A stretch of DNA of 64,000 nucleotides from Dendrophyllia cribrosa (GCA_024195265.1 JAJLRJ010000009.1:36183710-36247709), one strand, 5' to 3'; counted from the first letter of the stretch, positions 1 through 11,924 are shown. The notes: a model not told the origin generated them from the sequence alone. Program-made: numbers and translations.

Positions 1-1079
1 AAAGGAAGATCTTGTTGGGGGGAGGGGTGCGTGACTCGTTCCAGACCTTCCTCTGCTCGATTGATGGTGCAAGAGTTTATACAAACGAGTTGCTTTATAC
101 TTTCGTTGATCGTTATAAAAGCAAGCGATATCGTTCGTTTGCTGTTGTAAAACAAAACGATACTGTAACAAGACTCGGCTGTTGGATTTGTGAGACATCG
201 ATGGTTAGTTTGATGCATCTGCTGTGACATTCATCGATCGCTTCACTTTGACAAATTTTGGTTAGATATTCTGCAAGGTAAGCGCTTGTCTGCAGCCGTT
301 GTGAGTTTCAAACTACAACCATATGTTTTCCACATTTTTTTTCGTTTTAGGAGACGTCTAGGAGGAAGTCACGATCATTTAAGGGAAATGGCTTTGCTTT
401 GCGATTGATATCCTTTGTATATCGCTACCGTGTGTGATTTTGCGTGTTTTCATAAGTAGTATAGCGAAGGGTATAACCAATAATTAAGCAACTATAGTTC
501 AAATATTTACCGTTCTAAGTTTGAAGCCACGAGTCTTTCAGTTTATTTTGCGTGGTCCGGATCCGAGGTCAAAACAACTTTCAGAACTTTTCGTTTTGCT
601 GGAACTATTTCCGTCATAATCATAATAAATTTTTGATGAAACTTATAAATTTAATCAAAGTTAACGACAGAAGTGATAATTTAGGAGAAGAGAAACAAAT
701 TTATCCCTTTGAAATATATTATTTCAGTTGAGGTAAAAATGTTGCAATTTGCATAATGTCAAAAGTAATTTGAAACCTTTCCAGTAACGCATATTAAACG
801 CAGAGATTCCATAAAACATCTCGCAATCAGACACACGAAAATATATCTAGTTTTTATTCCTCTGTATCCGAAACACAGAAAAGAAAATTAAATGAAAAAG
901 TGATCGCTTTAAGGTTCGCCCGAGAAACATTCACTAGCGCCAGCGAAACTCGCAAGACACGTGCATTGTTTACATCTTCTCCGACGGCGGTGAATTTTCA
1001 GTTGGCTGTTCTGTTCCTTCAACTTCACGAAATAAAAATTCATGAAAGGCAAAAATCCGAAAGAAGTGAAATTAATTGG
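1..1079. other. No gene recognised
   Basis: AT-rich sequence with only short chance reading frames (up to about 70 codons). None carries a recognisable domain or a convincing splice context. Confidence 0.5.
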
Positions 1080-1850
1080 GATTCCTTGTAGTAGGTGATT
1101 TTAAGGATTTTAAAGCGAAAAAAATATACAAAGTTCTAAACTTATGTTTTTGCTAACAGTACAGAGCCGATCAGAGAAAAAAATATAGACTTGAAATAAT
1201 TGTAGCCTGCAAAGGGATGGACAATTTTATATTTGTCGGCGGAGAGGGGGGGTAGCGAGCGTGTTGGGCAATTTTTTTGATAATGACTTTTTGTTCCGTC
1301 TTGATGTTGTACAATAATTTTTTTTTCGGGATTGTTCCATACCCTTTTTCCTTTAGCTTGCTGTGCATTCCTTTTTTTCTTTACTTTTGCTGTGCAGGAA
1401 TTTTTTTCTTTACTTTTGCTGTGCAGGAATTTTTTTTTTTGGTAATTGCCCCATCACCGATTCTCCAAAATGCCTGTGTTTAAACAATCCTGATTCCTTG
1501 TAGTAGGTGGTTTCAAGGATTTTAAAGCGAAAAAAATATACAAAGTTCTAAATTTATGTTTTTTCTAACAGTACCGAGCCGATCAGAGAAAAAAATATAG
1601 ACCTGAAACTGTAGCCTACTAAAGGGGGTGTGGGGTGTGGGGTGGGGGGTGGGGGCAGGTGGCTGTGTTGGGCAATTTTTCTGATCATGAATTTTTTTTC
1701 CGTCTTGATGTTGTGCAAGAATTTTTTTCGGGATTCCTCCATACCTTTTTTTCCTTTCACTCGCTGTGCATTATTTTTTTTTCTTTACTTTTGCTGTGCA
1801 GGAATTTGTTTTTAGTAATTGCCCAACCCCCCCCCCCCCCCCCCCCTCTT
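1080..1850. repeat. Tandem duplication, unit about 412 bp
   Basis: The text beginning gattccttgtagtaggtg at 1080 recurs at 1492 and stays alignable for most of the unit, including the pyrimidine-rich stretches and the shared end taattgccc. Copy 2 ends near 1830 in a poly-C run. The short frames on both strands here are low-complexity T-rich or G-rich translations, not genes. Confidence 0.8.
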
Positions 1851-2310
1851 AACAATAAAATGGTCCGTCCCTAAGGAGTGCTTGAAGCGGGCTGTGGAAT
1901 GTAAATGTGGACTGGACTGTGCATATTGATAGATTCTAGATTGTATATTGTGGCTTGCTAATATAAAACTCTAAAGTGAAAACCGGGTGGAAACTGAGGC
2001 CAAACGAGCCAGTTTCGAAGCCCATCGGGCTCCTTGTTGTTTAAGAAATGGTCCGAGGTAAAATATTGTTGTATATCTCACTGATTTTTTTCTCGAAACT
2101 GTGATTTGTTATCAATGTGTTGAATTATAAAACAGTTATAGTGTTCAAGTTTTGCGCAATATTGACAAAGGCGCCACTTTCATTCCTGAACTGTGTGATG
2201 TTGCAAGTTTCGCGCGTTAAAACATATGCAAGCTTTTTTTTAAATAAAAGGCTTGTCGGCGATATTTTCTCTTCAAACTGTGCTTTGTGTTATCAATGTG
2301 TTGAATTATA

Positions 2311-2424
2311 AAACTATTATAGCGCTCAAGCTTGCGTGATATCGCCTTATTTTAGCCGACTCGGCCTACGGCCTCGTCGGCTAAGTATTAGGCGATATCA
2401 CGCGCACTTTCGCGCTATAATAGT
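2311..2424. repeat. Perfect-looking hairpin, arms about 55 bp
   Basis: The left arm (aactattatagcgctcaa onward) is the reverse complement of 2371-2424, with a loop of only a few bases around the centre motif ggcctacggcc. The sequence tgtgttgaattataaaac flanking the arm also occurs at about 2117. This is a short foldback or MITE; no coding capacity. Confidence 0.75.
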
Positions 2425-2469
2425 TAATTAATACATTATATGTCAAAAAACTACATTCCTTGAAGGTTT

Positions 2470-4727
2470 CATCCTGTTTGCTTCACTAGTTTTCAGTTGA
2501 TGTGATCAAAAGCAATGTCTTAAATATGCTCATTTTACTCACAGAAGTAACACTTTTGTTAGGGAAGTGTTTATTTAAAAACTAGTCCATGATTTTTTCA
2601 AATATTATGATCTGAAGTTTAACATGTAATGCACTATCTCTGCAAATTTCAAGTGCATTGAATCAATTAAAGGGCGCGAAATAAAATTAAAAGGATAGGG
2701 GACTTATGCATTCGTCTTCCAAAGTTTCATTGCCGTTGTTTGTTTCAGGACTTTCTCTATTGTCTATATTCTACATACTTGTGCGCTTTTGAATCAACAA
2801 GTTTGCCATGCATGCTTGCTACGCTTCGCTGCTGCCGATCGAGGGATCGTGAAAATTATTTTTATAGTACAATGGTAATTAACATAAGGCTGCGGCCACG
2901 CAGGCATATACCACGTATCTCTTGAGGGGCGCTTTCCATTTGAATGGAAAAACCGGGTAGAACTTCCTGTTAAAAGGAACAGGACAAATTGTCCTCAATT
3001 AAAACGGAACAGGAAGAGCGTGTTCCTTTTGCACGGAGTTGCTTTTTCTTTCTTGAGGAGACTGGGTACTAACGATTTACAATAACAAACATGACCCTCA
3101 ATTCATCAAGGAGCATGGCACTAGTGGGACGCAGCAGATGGTACAGGATTTTCCGATCATTTCGGCAAAAACGAGGAAAGAGGACTACCTCTGAAGGTAT
3201 TCCTTTTATTCCGAAAAATTTCCAGTGGAAACGTCTGTTCCATTTGATTTATCACCGGAACAACCGAATTTTCCATACAAAAGGAACCGCTCAAGGTCTC
3301 GGAGGACAGGTTCCGCTCATCAGTATGCATTTATGAAAAGAGTATACACGAAATGCGACGGCTGATACCGAAAATTCGCGAAATATTCACGAACAGGCTC
3401 CGTAATGTTTCTGCATCAATAATTGCACATGCAAAGTGCTATCTGGTAAAATACACTATGGCCCCGGATCGCACTTGCGGACTACTTTTGAATTGTCCGC
3501 GACAATTTGGACAGAAATTGACGTACAAAATTTTCCGAGACAAGGGCCTGGTCGCACTACAGTCAAAAACAAAAATTAGCCCGTGCAAAAATTTCCATAA
3601 ATTTGAAACCGCATACGGAAGTTTAAAAAATTGTCGGAAACATACGCGTAATCTATGACATAAAAAAAACCATTCCACAAAAATCGGAAGCGGTTTCTTT
3701 TGTTTTTCTCGATTTTTTCAGAATCAGCCTGCCCCACCCATACACTACGACGTCTTTGAAGTTTAGCCGGAATTTGCGAAACACCGGTCGCATTAGGAAA
3801 CTTGATGTGATGACAGATTTTTATCTTAATTAAACAAAGACAAATTTGATCAAATTTTCCCTGGTGCGACCAGGCACTTGTCAAATTCTGAGCTAACATT
3901 TGCAAGACCAAAAAAAAAACATTTGCAAGACATACGACATTCTTTGCACATTCTTTTAAAAATTTATATTTTTTGTAGTCGCTGAACCAAAAAACGAGCA
4001 CGTGGCTTTAAATCTCATTACACTAGTATGTATTTTATGCGGTATGAAGCTTGCTTGTTTTTCCCGCTTTTTTTGCATTTACTCAGTACCGTCACAACAC
4101 CGCTAAACATGATTCGATACCAAAATAACACATATTTTTATTTCTTAGCCTTTTTAAGGTTTGTTCTACTTTAGTGACTGTCATTCGCCGTGATAAATTT
4201 GAATAAAAAGGAACGTGCTGCACATGGATTTGTTTTTCTCAAGGAAGAGCATAATGGTTAATCAAGATTCCCCCCCCCCCTCCCCCCCTCAAGGAAGAGC
4301 ATAATGGTTAATCAAGATTCCCCCCCCCCCCCCCCACCCCCCGTGCGTTGCAATAGAGTACTAAAGTGATGACTTCACAAAAACTAAATTTAAGAAATTA
4401 TGGGATTTAAATAGATATTCGAAAAGGGCATGACCAAAAACGCCCGCTTGCCAAAAAACAGCATCCCAGTGAAATTTGGGGGTGAGATATTGGCCCCTTT
4501 AGGCTCTGATGACTTCATACAAACCCTTCTAATTTTTCCTCGGTTCATAGAGATAGTGCATTACATGTTAAACTTCAGATCAAAAGATTTGAAAAAAAAG
4601 TCATCGACTAGTTTTTTTTAAAATAAACGCTTCACTAACAAAAGTATTACTTCTGTGAGTAAAATGTGCATATTTAAGACATTGCTTTTGACCACATCAA
4701 CTGAAAACTAGTGAAGCAGACAGGATG
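2470..4727. mobile_element. 2.26-kb element with ~175-bp inverted ends
   Basis: Positions 2470-2641 (starting catcctgtttgcttcac) are the diverged reverse complement of 4549-4727 (ending gtgaagcagacaggatg). The interior has no recognisable transposase; the frames at 3091-3336, 3353-3658 and 3576-4001 match nothing I know. It also holds an internal poly-C duplication. Best read as a non-autonomous DNA transposon with long terminal inverted repeats or a foldback element. No target-site duplication was established. Confidence 0.6.
4239..4342. repeat. 50-bp direct duplication with poly-C
   Basis: The segment starting tcaaggaagagcataatgg at 4239 is repeated exactly from 4289. Each copy ends in a C run, the second longer than the first. 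It lies inside the 2470-4727 element. Confidence 0.85.
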
Positions 4728-5038
4728 TTGTTTCAATTTGTCAGGAAAACACTGGCATCGAGTCGACGAATTAACAGAAAATAATGCGAATCTTTGAATT
4801 TTTGATGGCAAATATTCAACCCGATTTTATTCGAAAACGCTCTCATAGAATTTTTTCAAACTTTGCAGTCTTGAAGACCTACATCTAGACTATAACTAAC
4901 TGAGAGGCATACTGTCGTTTTAAAAGTTTAGGTCTAGATGTTGAGGAATTACTAATATGCAAAAACCATGACGTCATCGGTCGTTGTTATGGTAACACCG
5001 ATGCCAATCAAATCTACTCTTTTGAAAAGTTCATTTCA

Positions 5039-5411
5039 TCTCCAGTATATGAGTGAAGCAGCTTGCCTGACCGAGCTTAGACAGGGAAGCATCAGCCGTT
5101 TAAAGTTGGGATGTCGTGTCGCCAAAAAAAAAAAACAGTTGAGCCACCTTAAAAGACAACACAGTAAAGTTCTTAGCTTATTTTATCGAGTTTCAAGCTC
5201 GAACGTGTCGGAAGCGAGAATAGACTGCAATCTGTCCTTGGCAGTGTGTGTCCGTCCATATTACGCATTTGCATAGCTCACTGTTTAAATATAGCTGTTC
5301 ATCTCCTGTATATGAGTGAAGCAGCTTGCCTGATCGAGCTCAGACAGGGAAGCATCAGCCGTTTAAAGTTGGGATGTTGTGTTGCCAAAAAACTCAGTTG
5401 AGCCACCTTAA
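5039..5411. repeat. Two direct copies of a ~112-bp sequence
   Basis: Copies at 5039-5152 and 5301-5411 share tatatgagtgaagcagcttg through ttgagccaccttaa with few differences, separated by about 150 bp of unrelated DNA. Both are open in the same frame (translation includes RQGSISRLKLGC), but no domain or splice context supports coding. Confidence 0.75.
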
Positions 5412-5777
5412 GGTGTTAGTTTGACTTTATAGCTTCTTCATTTTAGATTTGTTTAGTAGTTTGTTTCATGCAGTATCACTACTGGTTTTAATTTTCATCT
5501 GTTTATTAGAGTGATTACTATTAACAATTAGTGTGTGATAGTCCAAATTAAACAAAAGAAAACAATGGAATGATAGTATAATAGTGCGTACTATTCTACT
5601 AACTATTTCACGGGTTAACTGTAATCCGACTCTAAACTGTCTTGGCATTATCTCTTTCTGTAAAACGTCTTTAATCATTTTTATTCGAAAAGGGCAATAT
5701 ATATTTATTAACGTAATATTAACCATTGTAAAGGCAAATTTCACGGATTAGAATATGTTGAAAAATAATATTAACAG

Positions 5778-6403
5778 ATTAAAGAAATAAACGCGCCGAG
5801 TGCATTATTGAGTTACATAAGCACGCGGGAATTTTTAATATAACTCAACAATGCACGAGGAACAAGTTTTTTTATTTCTTTTATAAAATAAAAACGGTTT
5901 CTGTAGCGCTATCAGGTCCGTACTTGAATACCCATGTCAGTTATTTCACAGTTGTCTCCCTTGCTACCTGTCTGATGAGATCGAGCGCATTCAGCGGCGC
6001 GCCATTCGCATCGTTTTCCCAAATCTTAAGTACAGTAGTGCGCTGAAAGAAGCAGGAATTTTAACACTCTATGATAGGTGAGAAAGGTTGTCAACCGATC
6101 TTTTTAAGGACATTATGAACAATGAGAACCATAAGCTGGCAAGTCTTCTCCCAACAAGAAATATCAGCTGCATCGATTCAAGAAATCTTTTATGATCAGC
6201 CATAGTTCAAAAATGTAGATTACAAATTTTTAAGATGTATCTTGGGACACAACTTTTAAATACGATCATGTCTTGTATGTAATCATTATCAAATTTTAGT
6301 ATGTATTTTTTATATTTAATATTTATGCTTTTTATTATGATGTAAACTAACTATCGCGTAATTTAGTCTACGACTGCAAATTGATTTATATAATAAACGA
6401 TTA

Positions 6404-6449
<46 letters not shown>

Positions 6450-6835
6450 GCAATGAACCTTACGTCACGTGCGTGCTTTATCGAGGTTTATAAAATGCTC
6501 AAGAAAATGCGCGCGCTATGATTGGTTAAACCGAGTTCATTATAACTCGATAAAGCGCGAGGGTGACGTAAGGTTCATTATAACCGTTTTTATTTTATAG
6601 AAGAAAAGAAAATACTTGTTCCTCGTACATTGTTGAGTTATATAAGTACCTGGGGATTTTTAAGAACACTCGAGAAGTGCGAGAAGCACTTGCCTTTGGC
6701 TCGTGCTTCTCTGCACTTCTCTCGTGTTCTTAAAACTTTCCGCGTGCTTATATATATAACTCAATAATGCACTCGGCGCGTTTTTTATTTCTTTAATAAT
6801 GAACTCGGTTTAACCAATCATAGCGCGCGCATTTC
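5778..6835. mobile_element. Nested inverted-repeat elements around a LINE
   Basis: Positions 5778-5900 return in inverted form in two blocks, about 6583-6650 and 6740-6797 (gcgccgagtgcattattgag / ctcaataatgcactcggcgc). A second inverted pair is at 6505-6540 and 6798-6835 (ttggttaaaccgagttcatt). A third short hairpin lies at about 6663-6735. Several foldback MITEs appear to have inserted into or beside one another, and a truncated LINE lies between the outer arms. Confidence 0.7.
5911..6450 (+). pseudogene. LINE reverse-transcriptase C-terminus, 5' truncated
   Basis: Frame 5911-6195 reads as the C-terminal tail of a CR1/jockey-type non-LTR retrotransposon ORF2, including YLSDEIERIQRRAIRIVFP followed by a region containing ALKEAGILTLYDR. 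It has one in-frame stop after that block, then continues to a stop at 6195. The RT catalytic domain is missing. About 250 bp of 3' UTR ends in an (ACT)n run at about 6406-6450, the simple-repeat tail typical of these elements. It lies inside an inverted-repeat element, so it may have inserted into it. Confidence 0.75.
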
Positions 6836-6926
6836 CTTTAGCATTTTATAAATTATTATAAAAGTTGACCAGATATTGTCATTAGCTAATATATAATCCT
6901 CATCTTTTCTTCATTCGTGTATGTAG

Positions 6927-7128
6927 ACTGTTGCCGTGTTGCTTTCTGTGCTTTTGGCTGTGGAAGTGCGATCCCACAAAGTAAGCCTTTATACAATCAT
7001 GGAGCACCACACTAATTGCCTCGGGGACCGTTTTATGATGATAAACACAAATAATTGCACTCATATAGCTAACAGGTCGCAATGTGAAGCGAGATGCGAT
7101 GGATCTTCTACATTAAGTCCCCTCACAA
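6927..7128 (+). CDS. Candidate exon, secreted cysteine-containing protein
   Basis: The exon is bounded by acceptor tgtatgtag and donor gtaagttga. In phase 0 it encodes TVAVLLSVLLAVEVRS, a strongly hydrophobic stretch like a signal-peptide core. A region with four cysteines follows (C-x12-C, then C-x3-C) with sequons at NNCT and NRS. The initiator methionine would be in an upstream exon that I could not locate. The exon ends with one base of a split codon, which fits the two-base start of the candidate exon at 9273 (A+GA = Arg). The 2.1-kb intron would hold repeats. I do not recognise the family. Splice-site and phase agreement is the only support; chance remains possible. Confidence 0.32.
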
Positions 7129-7835
7129 GTAAGTTGAGATTGTTATACTTCTAACCTTGTGGCCACACTAGCTTGTTGTTTATTTGTTTGACGTAAACAT
7201 GAATCAATAAATGAATGAATCGGTGATATTCTAACTTTTAAGACAGTTAACTAACTATTGATGTTGGTCTTCACCAAGAGTGCCATCAGGTTTAAAAATC
7301 AAATTTATATGACACCTACTAAAAAGATTCTATGTACATGTTGCAAAACAGGTAACCGTTTCCTTGATTTCTTAGAGTTTATAATAAACTATTTTCTTGT
7401 ATAAATCTAGAAATAATTTCTAAGTTTATGCTATTCACAACAATCTATGCGGCAGTTAAGTTCTTAGTTGCAATTCCAGAGTTAGTTTTCTCAGTAGAGA
7501 TAGAAGCACCTAACCAGACGAAAGCAATGCTTTTGTTGCTGTTGTTGTTGGATATTTGAAGAACTGAAGTAAGTAAATAAAGTACGATCGATGTTTTTGG
7601 TTTGTTCAATGAGTTATCCCGCAGATTAACTAGCTATATATTGGTTGCCTTTTTTCCTCAAATCCTAGTTACCCATGCTATAGTTAATAAAACGCAATGG
7701 TTATGAAACCTGAGTAATGTCTTTGTTCGACGTTTTTGTTATCGTTTTTCGGCCTTGATCGTGCACAACCACAATAGATGTTGAACTTTTGTTCGAGCAA
7801 CTGAGCAATAGAAATGTTGCCATTAAGTTATTCAG
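7129..7835. other. Putative intron, nothing else recognised
   Basis: AT-rich non-coding sequence between the candidate plus-strand exon and the candidate minus-strand exon. It has a short gttgttgtt run near 7536 but no structured repeat that I could see. Confidence 0.4.
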
Positions 7836-8003
7836 TCACAGCGTGTGGTCGAAAAGCAAAATATGTGCCGCGGTCAAGTACAGTTCAAAATAAATTGTAG
7901 CTTCTTTGTTATCGCCATTGAAGGCTGCAAGGTTCTGTTTTAATACCGTTGCTAACAATTTTAAAACATCCAATGGAAATTCGTCTTTAAATCCCGTGGC
8001 GAA
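7836..8003 (-). CDS. Candidate terminal exon of an unknown gene
   Basis: Read on the minus strand, a good acceptor (tttctttcag) precedes 8003. A 55-residue frame follows to a TGA at 7836-7838. The translation is helical in character, for example FPLDVLKLLATVLKQNLAAF then YFELYLTAAHILLF, with normal composition rather than low complexity. Upstream exons would lie at higher coordinates and were not found. No known domain was recognised. It could also be chance or part of a decayed element. Confidence 0.28.
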   Translation of the reverse strand, partial: FATGFKDEFPLDVLKLLATVLKQNLAAFNGDNKEATIYFELYLTAAHILLFDHTL

Positions 8004-8330
8004 CTGAAAGAAACTTTGTATTAGTTTCTTTATAGAGAGCGTCACCTTCCCCTAGTGCTGATTTTCATATAATGACAAACGTTCGTATTGCTCTTTTACA
8101 AAGTAGGATAACGCAAGCAATAGAAGCCAGATAAACTCAGTATTCGCAGCCACGAGGCGACTAGCCGCGGCGATTGCAGCAACTGATTTCTTTAATTTTT
8201 TCTTTCATTTGGTCGCGACTCGTTGCAGGAACAGTTTGGTTGCTGCGACTAAATTTTTTGCCAAAAAGTTATAGTTCACACGACGGCGACTTGTCGCCGC
8301 CCTGTGTATGCTCAACTAACACAACTTTAA

Positions 8331-8640
8331 GGGGCTATGTCACCATTTTTAGTATTACTTTAAGAGCTAAATATATCTTTATATCAGTGAAAACCCAAAA
8401 ATAAGGATCCAGTTTTGTTTAAAATTATTGTACTAGTGCTCTAGGAGTAAAAATAAGTGTCTTGGGCTGCAGAGGGTCTGAATGAAAATGGATTGCATCT
8501 TCTAATTTTTTCATGTTTATCGCTTCTCTCTTTGAAAACTCGCTAAAGCTCTGATTATGGTTTATTTTCTCTTCGAGAATTCACTTGATATCTTCCTCTT
8601 AGTGTTTTATAAGCATTTTGTGTACGACAAGGGTACTTAG
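8331..8640. repeat. Diverged dispersed repeat, copy 1
   Basis: Blocks such as tttttagtattactttaag, gaaacccaaaaat and ccagttttgtttaaaa recur in the same order at about 9883-10150. The two copies are old and diverged. No coding capacity. Confidence 0.5.
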
Positions 8641-8789
8641 TTTTAATTTGGGGCAATATTAATATTGACCCAAAAACTTTAAAATAACCATGATATCTGG
8701 AGTGTTTTACAATGTTTTTGAAAATTCTTGGGATTCGGCAAGCGAGTTTAAATCTTGACTGTAAAATATTTATTTTTAGTTACAAATTA

Positions 8790-8910
8790 CATTTATTCAA
8801 ATTCAAACGTTTACTTCGCCCCTAAATTATGGAACAGGCCACTGGACTCTGTAACATTATAAGCTACCTACAAAGCATTTAGAAAAGCTTAAGCCCTGCA
8901 CCTGCTATGA
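8790..8910 (+). pseudogene. Short LINE ORF2 relic
   Basis: The frame at about 8814-8890 reads FAPKLWNRPLDS, a stop, then ATYKAFRKA. This resembles the extreme C-terminus of non-LTR retrotransposon ORF2 proteins. Only this tail remains. Confidence 0.45.
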
Positions 8911-9272
8911 ACATATTTTAACATTCTGTGTTTTCAGATGAAACTGCACTAATACGGTCTCCAATTATAAACAGTACATTCGTGTGATTATCATATCACC
9001 CATACGGCCCTGCGAACCTTTTCTTTGCAAAACCATTGATGAATGTCCCGTATGAGGGCCGTCCGCACTTGCGCGAGCGGGGCTGGAAAAAGGCGTACGG
9101 GCCTATTACAAAAGCGGACGGCCTCGCGCGTTAAAATTGCAAGTAATTTTGTCGCCATGATCTCGAGCCAAATATTTTCCCATCCGGCCGGCCCACTTAG
9201 TCAATAAGTACATATTATTTACCTATTTCTTCGTTGAACTAACTTTTGAATTTTGTATTTTTACTTGACAAG

Positions 9273-9400
9273 GATTTAAGGTGATTGGGCGAGGAAAGTC
9301 CATGACAGGACGGAAAGTGTGCATCAAGTTCATCCAAAACAGTGGTATCCAGTATGTCCTTAAGATCAACAGAAAGAGACCAGTTCACCTCGTCTTTGAG
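9273..9400 (+). CDS. Candidate exon joined in phase to 6927-7128
   Basis: Acceptor tatttttacttgacaag and donor gtgaataat bound 128 bases. With two bases completing the previous codon, this gives 42 uninterrupted codons, reading FKVIGRGKSMTGRKVCIKFI then a basic segment (KINRKRPVHLVFE). The phase fits the exon ending at 7128 exactly. The region is basic and has one cysteine; the family is not recognised. The next exon was not identified. An alternative is read-through without the donor to a stop at 9625, but the tail of that frame becomes hydrophobic low-complexity sequence, and 9416-9462 belongs to an inverted repeat. Confidence 0.3.
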
Positions 9401-9413
9401 GTGAATAATAGCT

Positions 9414-9760
9414 TTCACTTAAAGCTGAATTACAGTCCGAACTGCGCAATCTCGGGATTTGTTTTCATTTTTTGTTTTGAATTTGTTGATATGTTACACT
9501 TCGGTAATAGCATACATGGAGTAAATGGGAGTAAACCGTCAGTCCGCCATTACGGCCGTCGTGTTTACGAATGCTCGCTGTTGGGGTTCTTTTACTTATT
9601 ATTATTGTTTGGCAAGGATAGCTGACGTTAATAATGAAGAAAAAGGTAAGTTTGTCCCGTTATTTTCATTTTCGCTAGTAAACGTTCCTTGTTTGTGAGT
9701 CCTACAAACATTGCCGAGCTGAGATCGCGCAGTACGGACTGTAATTCATCTTTAAATTTC
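9414..9760. repeat. Inverted repeat, ~45-bp arms
   Basis: Plus-strand 9416-9462 (tgaattacagtccg...ctgcgc) reappears on the minus strand at about 9716-9760. This explains the translated frame at 9628-9852 (-) as a repeat rather than a gene. Confidence 0.5.
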
Positions 9761-9882
9761 CATGCATTTAAATTGTCCATCCATAGACCACCTTTACGAG
9801 GAGAAGAATTATGCACAGTTCTACTTGATATAGCTTTCTTTTGAATAGTCACTGTCTGTAGGAGGGATTTAATTCACAGACA

Positions 9883-10150
9883 CTAATTTTTAGTATTACT
9901 TTAAGAAGAGAAGGACATGTTGGCAATGATGGAAACCCAAAAATGTGGTCCAGTTTTGTTTAAAACTACTCTACTACTGAAACTGTGAATAAGTGACTTT
10001 AAATTGCCAAGTATGGTCGGGATTGAAACGGAATGTAACTTTGTTTTCAACTCAGTTTTTCCTCATGTCTTAAATGATTGTTTTTTACGTTCTCCTTTTA
10101 AAATATTACTTGATGTCTTCTTTATAGAGCTCTAAGACCATTTTCTGTTA
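9883..10150. repeat. Diverged dispersed repeat, copy 2
   Basis: The partner of 8331-8640 in the same orientation, with blocks tttttagtattactttaag, gaaacccaaaaat and ccagttttgtttaaaa in order. Confidence 0.5.
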
Positions 10151-10252
10151 GGAAAATGAAATGTTCTTATTTAATTTTCTATTTAACCAGAATTTTAATC
10201 TCTGTGAAATTTTGTTTGCCGAAGCCAAGAAAGTGTTACTCAACATTATGTT

Positions 10253-10490
10253 TATTGATTAGAAAAAAAAAACCTTATTTGCATATACTTTCAACACACA
10301 TTTACATATGCGACTACACAAAACTAGTTTCGTCAAAAGACCTCGTCATTTGGTATCCATATTTATTTTGATGAAAAAACAAATATGGCTACCAACTAAA
10401 GAGGTCTTTTAACGAAACTAGTTTTGTGTAGTCGCATACGTAAATGTGTGTTGAAAGTATATGCAAATAAGGTTTTTTTTTCTAATCAAT
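10253..10490. repeat. Near-perfect palindrome, arms ~110 bp
   Basis: The left arm beginning ttgattagaaaaaaa matches the reverse complement of the right arm ending tttctaatcaa. Between them run cttatttgcatatactttca, acaaaactagtttcgt and aagacctc on one side, with complements on the other. The loop is about 20 bases. This is a foldback MITE. Confidence 0.85.
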
Positions 10491-10658
10491 TATAGAATTT
10501 TAATCCCAAAATGTAAAAAAAATGCTCATGCCATGGACCACTCCTATACGATTCAATGAGAGATGATCATTTTATATGGCTTTTAATATATTTAGATAGG
10601 CTACTCTGACGGCGGAGCTCCGTAGTAGTAGCTAATTGTATTGACCTTTTTGGCTTTA

Positions 10659-11740
10659 TTAACCCTCAGACGTACACGCAAATTTATACCCCCACCGTGG
10701 TACAAAGGGGAGGGGAGGGCTTGCGGTGTTACAATATTTGGAAACTATTTTACATCTAACAGATAGCCTGTGATGTGCTCTACAAGATAAGGTAAATATT
10801 ATGGGTTGTAGCGCTGCTGGGGGTCCGTGACGTCATCCAAAATGGCCGACAATACGGCCGCAATCTTGGATTTCACCAAAAATTCAAATGACTTCTGTAA
10901 CAATGCAAAGACCACTTGGACAAACAGTAGCAAAATGTAGCTGGATCTTTTTGCAGATCAGGATCAGCAATGAACTAAATAAAAAAAAACTTAACATGCA
11001 AGGCTGATCAGACAGCTGAATTTGTTTCTTTTAATATTGCCCAATATTTCGGTTAATTCTAATAGAGACATGATCCGTAAAGCGAGAGAATCTTATTTAA
11101 TCACTTTAGCCAATACTCTTGAACCTAATGGCATGAACAGACGCGACGAAATTTAATCTGCCACATATTCATTGTAAATATCATTACTAGTCGTTTCTAG
11201 TTTTCAACCGTTAATTGTTTATTAGCCTATCATCATGTGTCAGCATTTTATCTTAGCCCTTTTTAAATATTGTAACCGTTTGTTCCCATCTTCACTTAGC
11301 TTTCTTGTCCCCTGATGAAGGTTAGTTTTGTCTAACCAAAATATTGGGCAATATTAAAAGAAACGAATTCAGCTGTCTGACCAGCCTTGCATGTTAAAGT
11401 TTTTTTTTCTAAAAATTCAACTTTATCGGAAAAATGTGGAAATTGCAAATATTTTTTGCTAAAATAAGATACAATTAAACATTTGCTGCTTTTAGTAGCA
11501 TTTTAAATGTTTTTTCACCGAAAAAAGGACAAGAAAACACGCATTTTCATTAAAAAATGGCTTGACCTCGTGTTACTTATGACGTTATATCTTGTTACCA
11601 TAGCAACCGGTTGTCGCCAAACTTTACCAAAATGTGTTAAAAGGATGAACAAAGGACTACTGAAGACGGCATGTGCCAATAATAAATGCTTTTGAAAAAA
11701 ATCCGAGAAAAACCTCAAGAGGTTGCCTGCGAGCTGTGTC
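10659..11740. mobile_element. piggyBac-type MITE family B, interrupted copy
   Basis: It starts TTAA-CCCTCAGACGTACACGC and then follows the 30676-31232 element block by block (gataaggtaaatattatggg, tgacgtcatccaaaatggcc, gcaaccggttgtcgcc). It is interrupted at 10981-11409 by another element, and its right terminus is missing or too diverged to see. Confidence 0.7.
10981..11409. mobile_element. Inserted element with ~70-bp inverted ends
   Basis: The left end (acttaacatgcaaggctg...atattgcccaatattt) is the reverse complement of the right end. It splits the family-B MITE. Near the right end, 11312-11340 contains CTGATGA followed by a 6-bp stem (ggttag/ctaacc), resembling the hammerhead-like motif of Penelope-like retroelements. 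It is therefore probably a short Penelope-derived element rather than a DNA transposon. Confidence 0.6.
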
Positions 11741-11924
11741 GCTTTTCGTGGAACTGGTGCTCGTTGTGAATTATTAACATTTACGTTCTAGTTGGAGAAC
11801 AAACGACAGTAATTTTGAATCGATATTTTAAAGAGACTGACGGATATAATTGAAAAACGTTGCCTATATTTTGAGCCTAGTTGCTATCCATTCCTGTCCT
11901 AAACAATCACAGCCAAAAAATATT

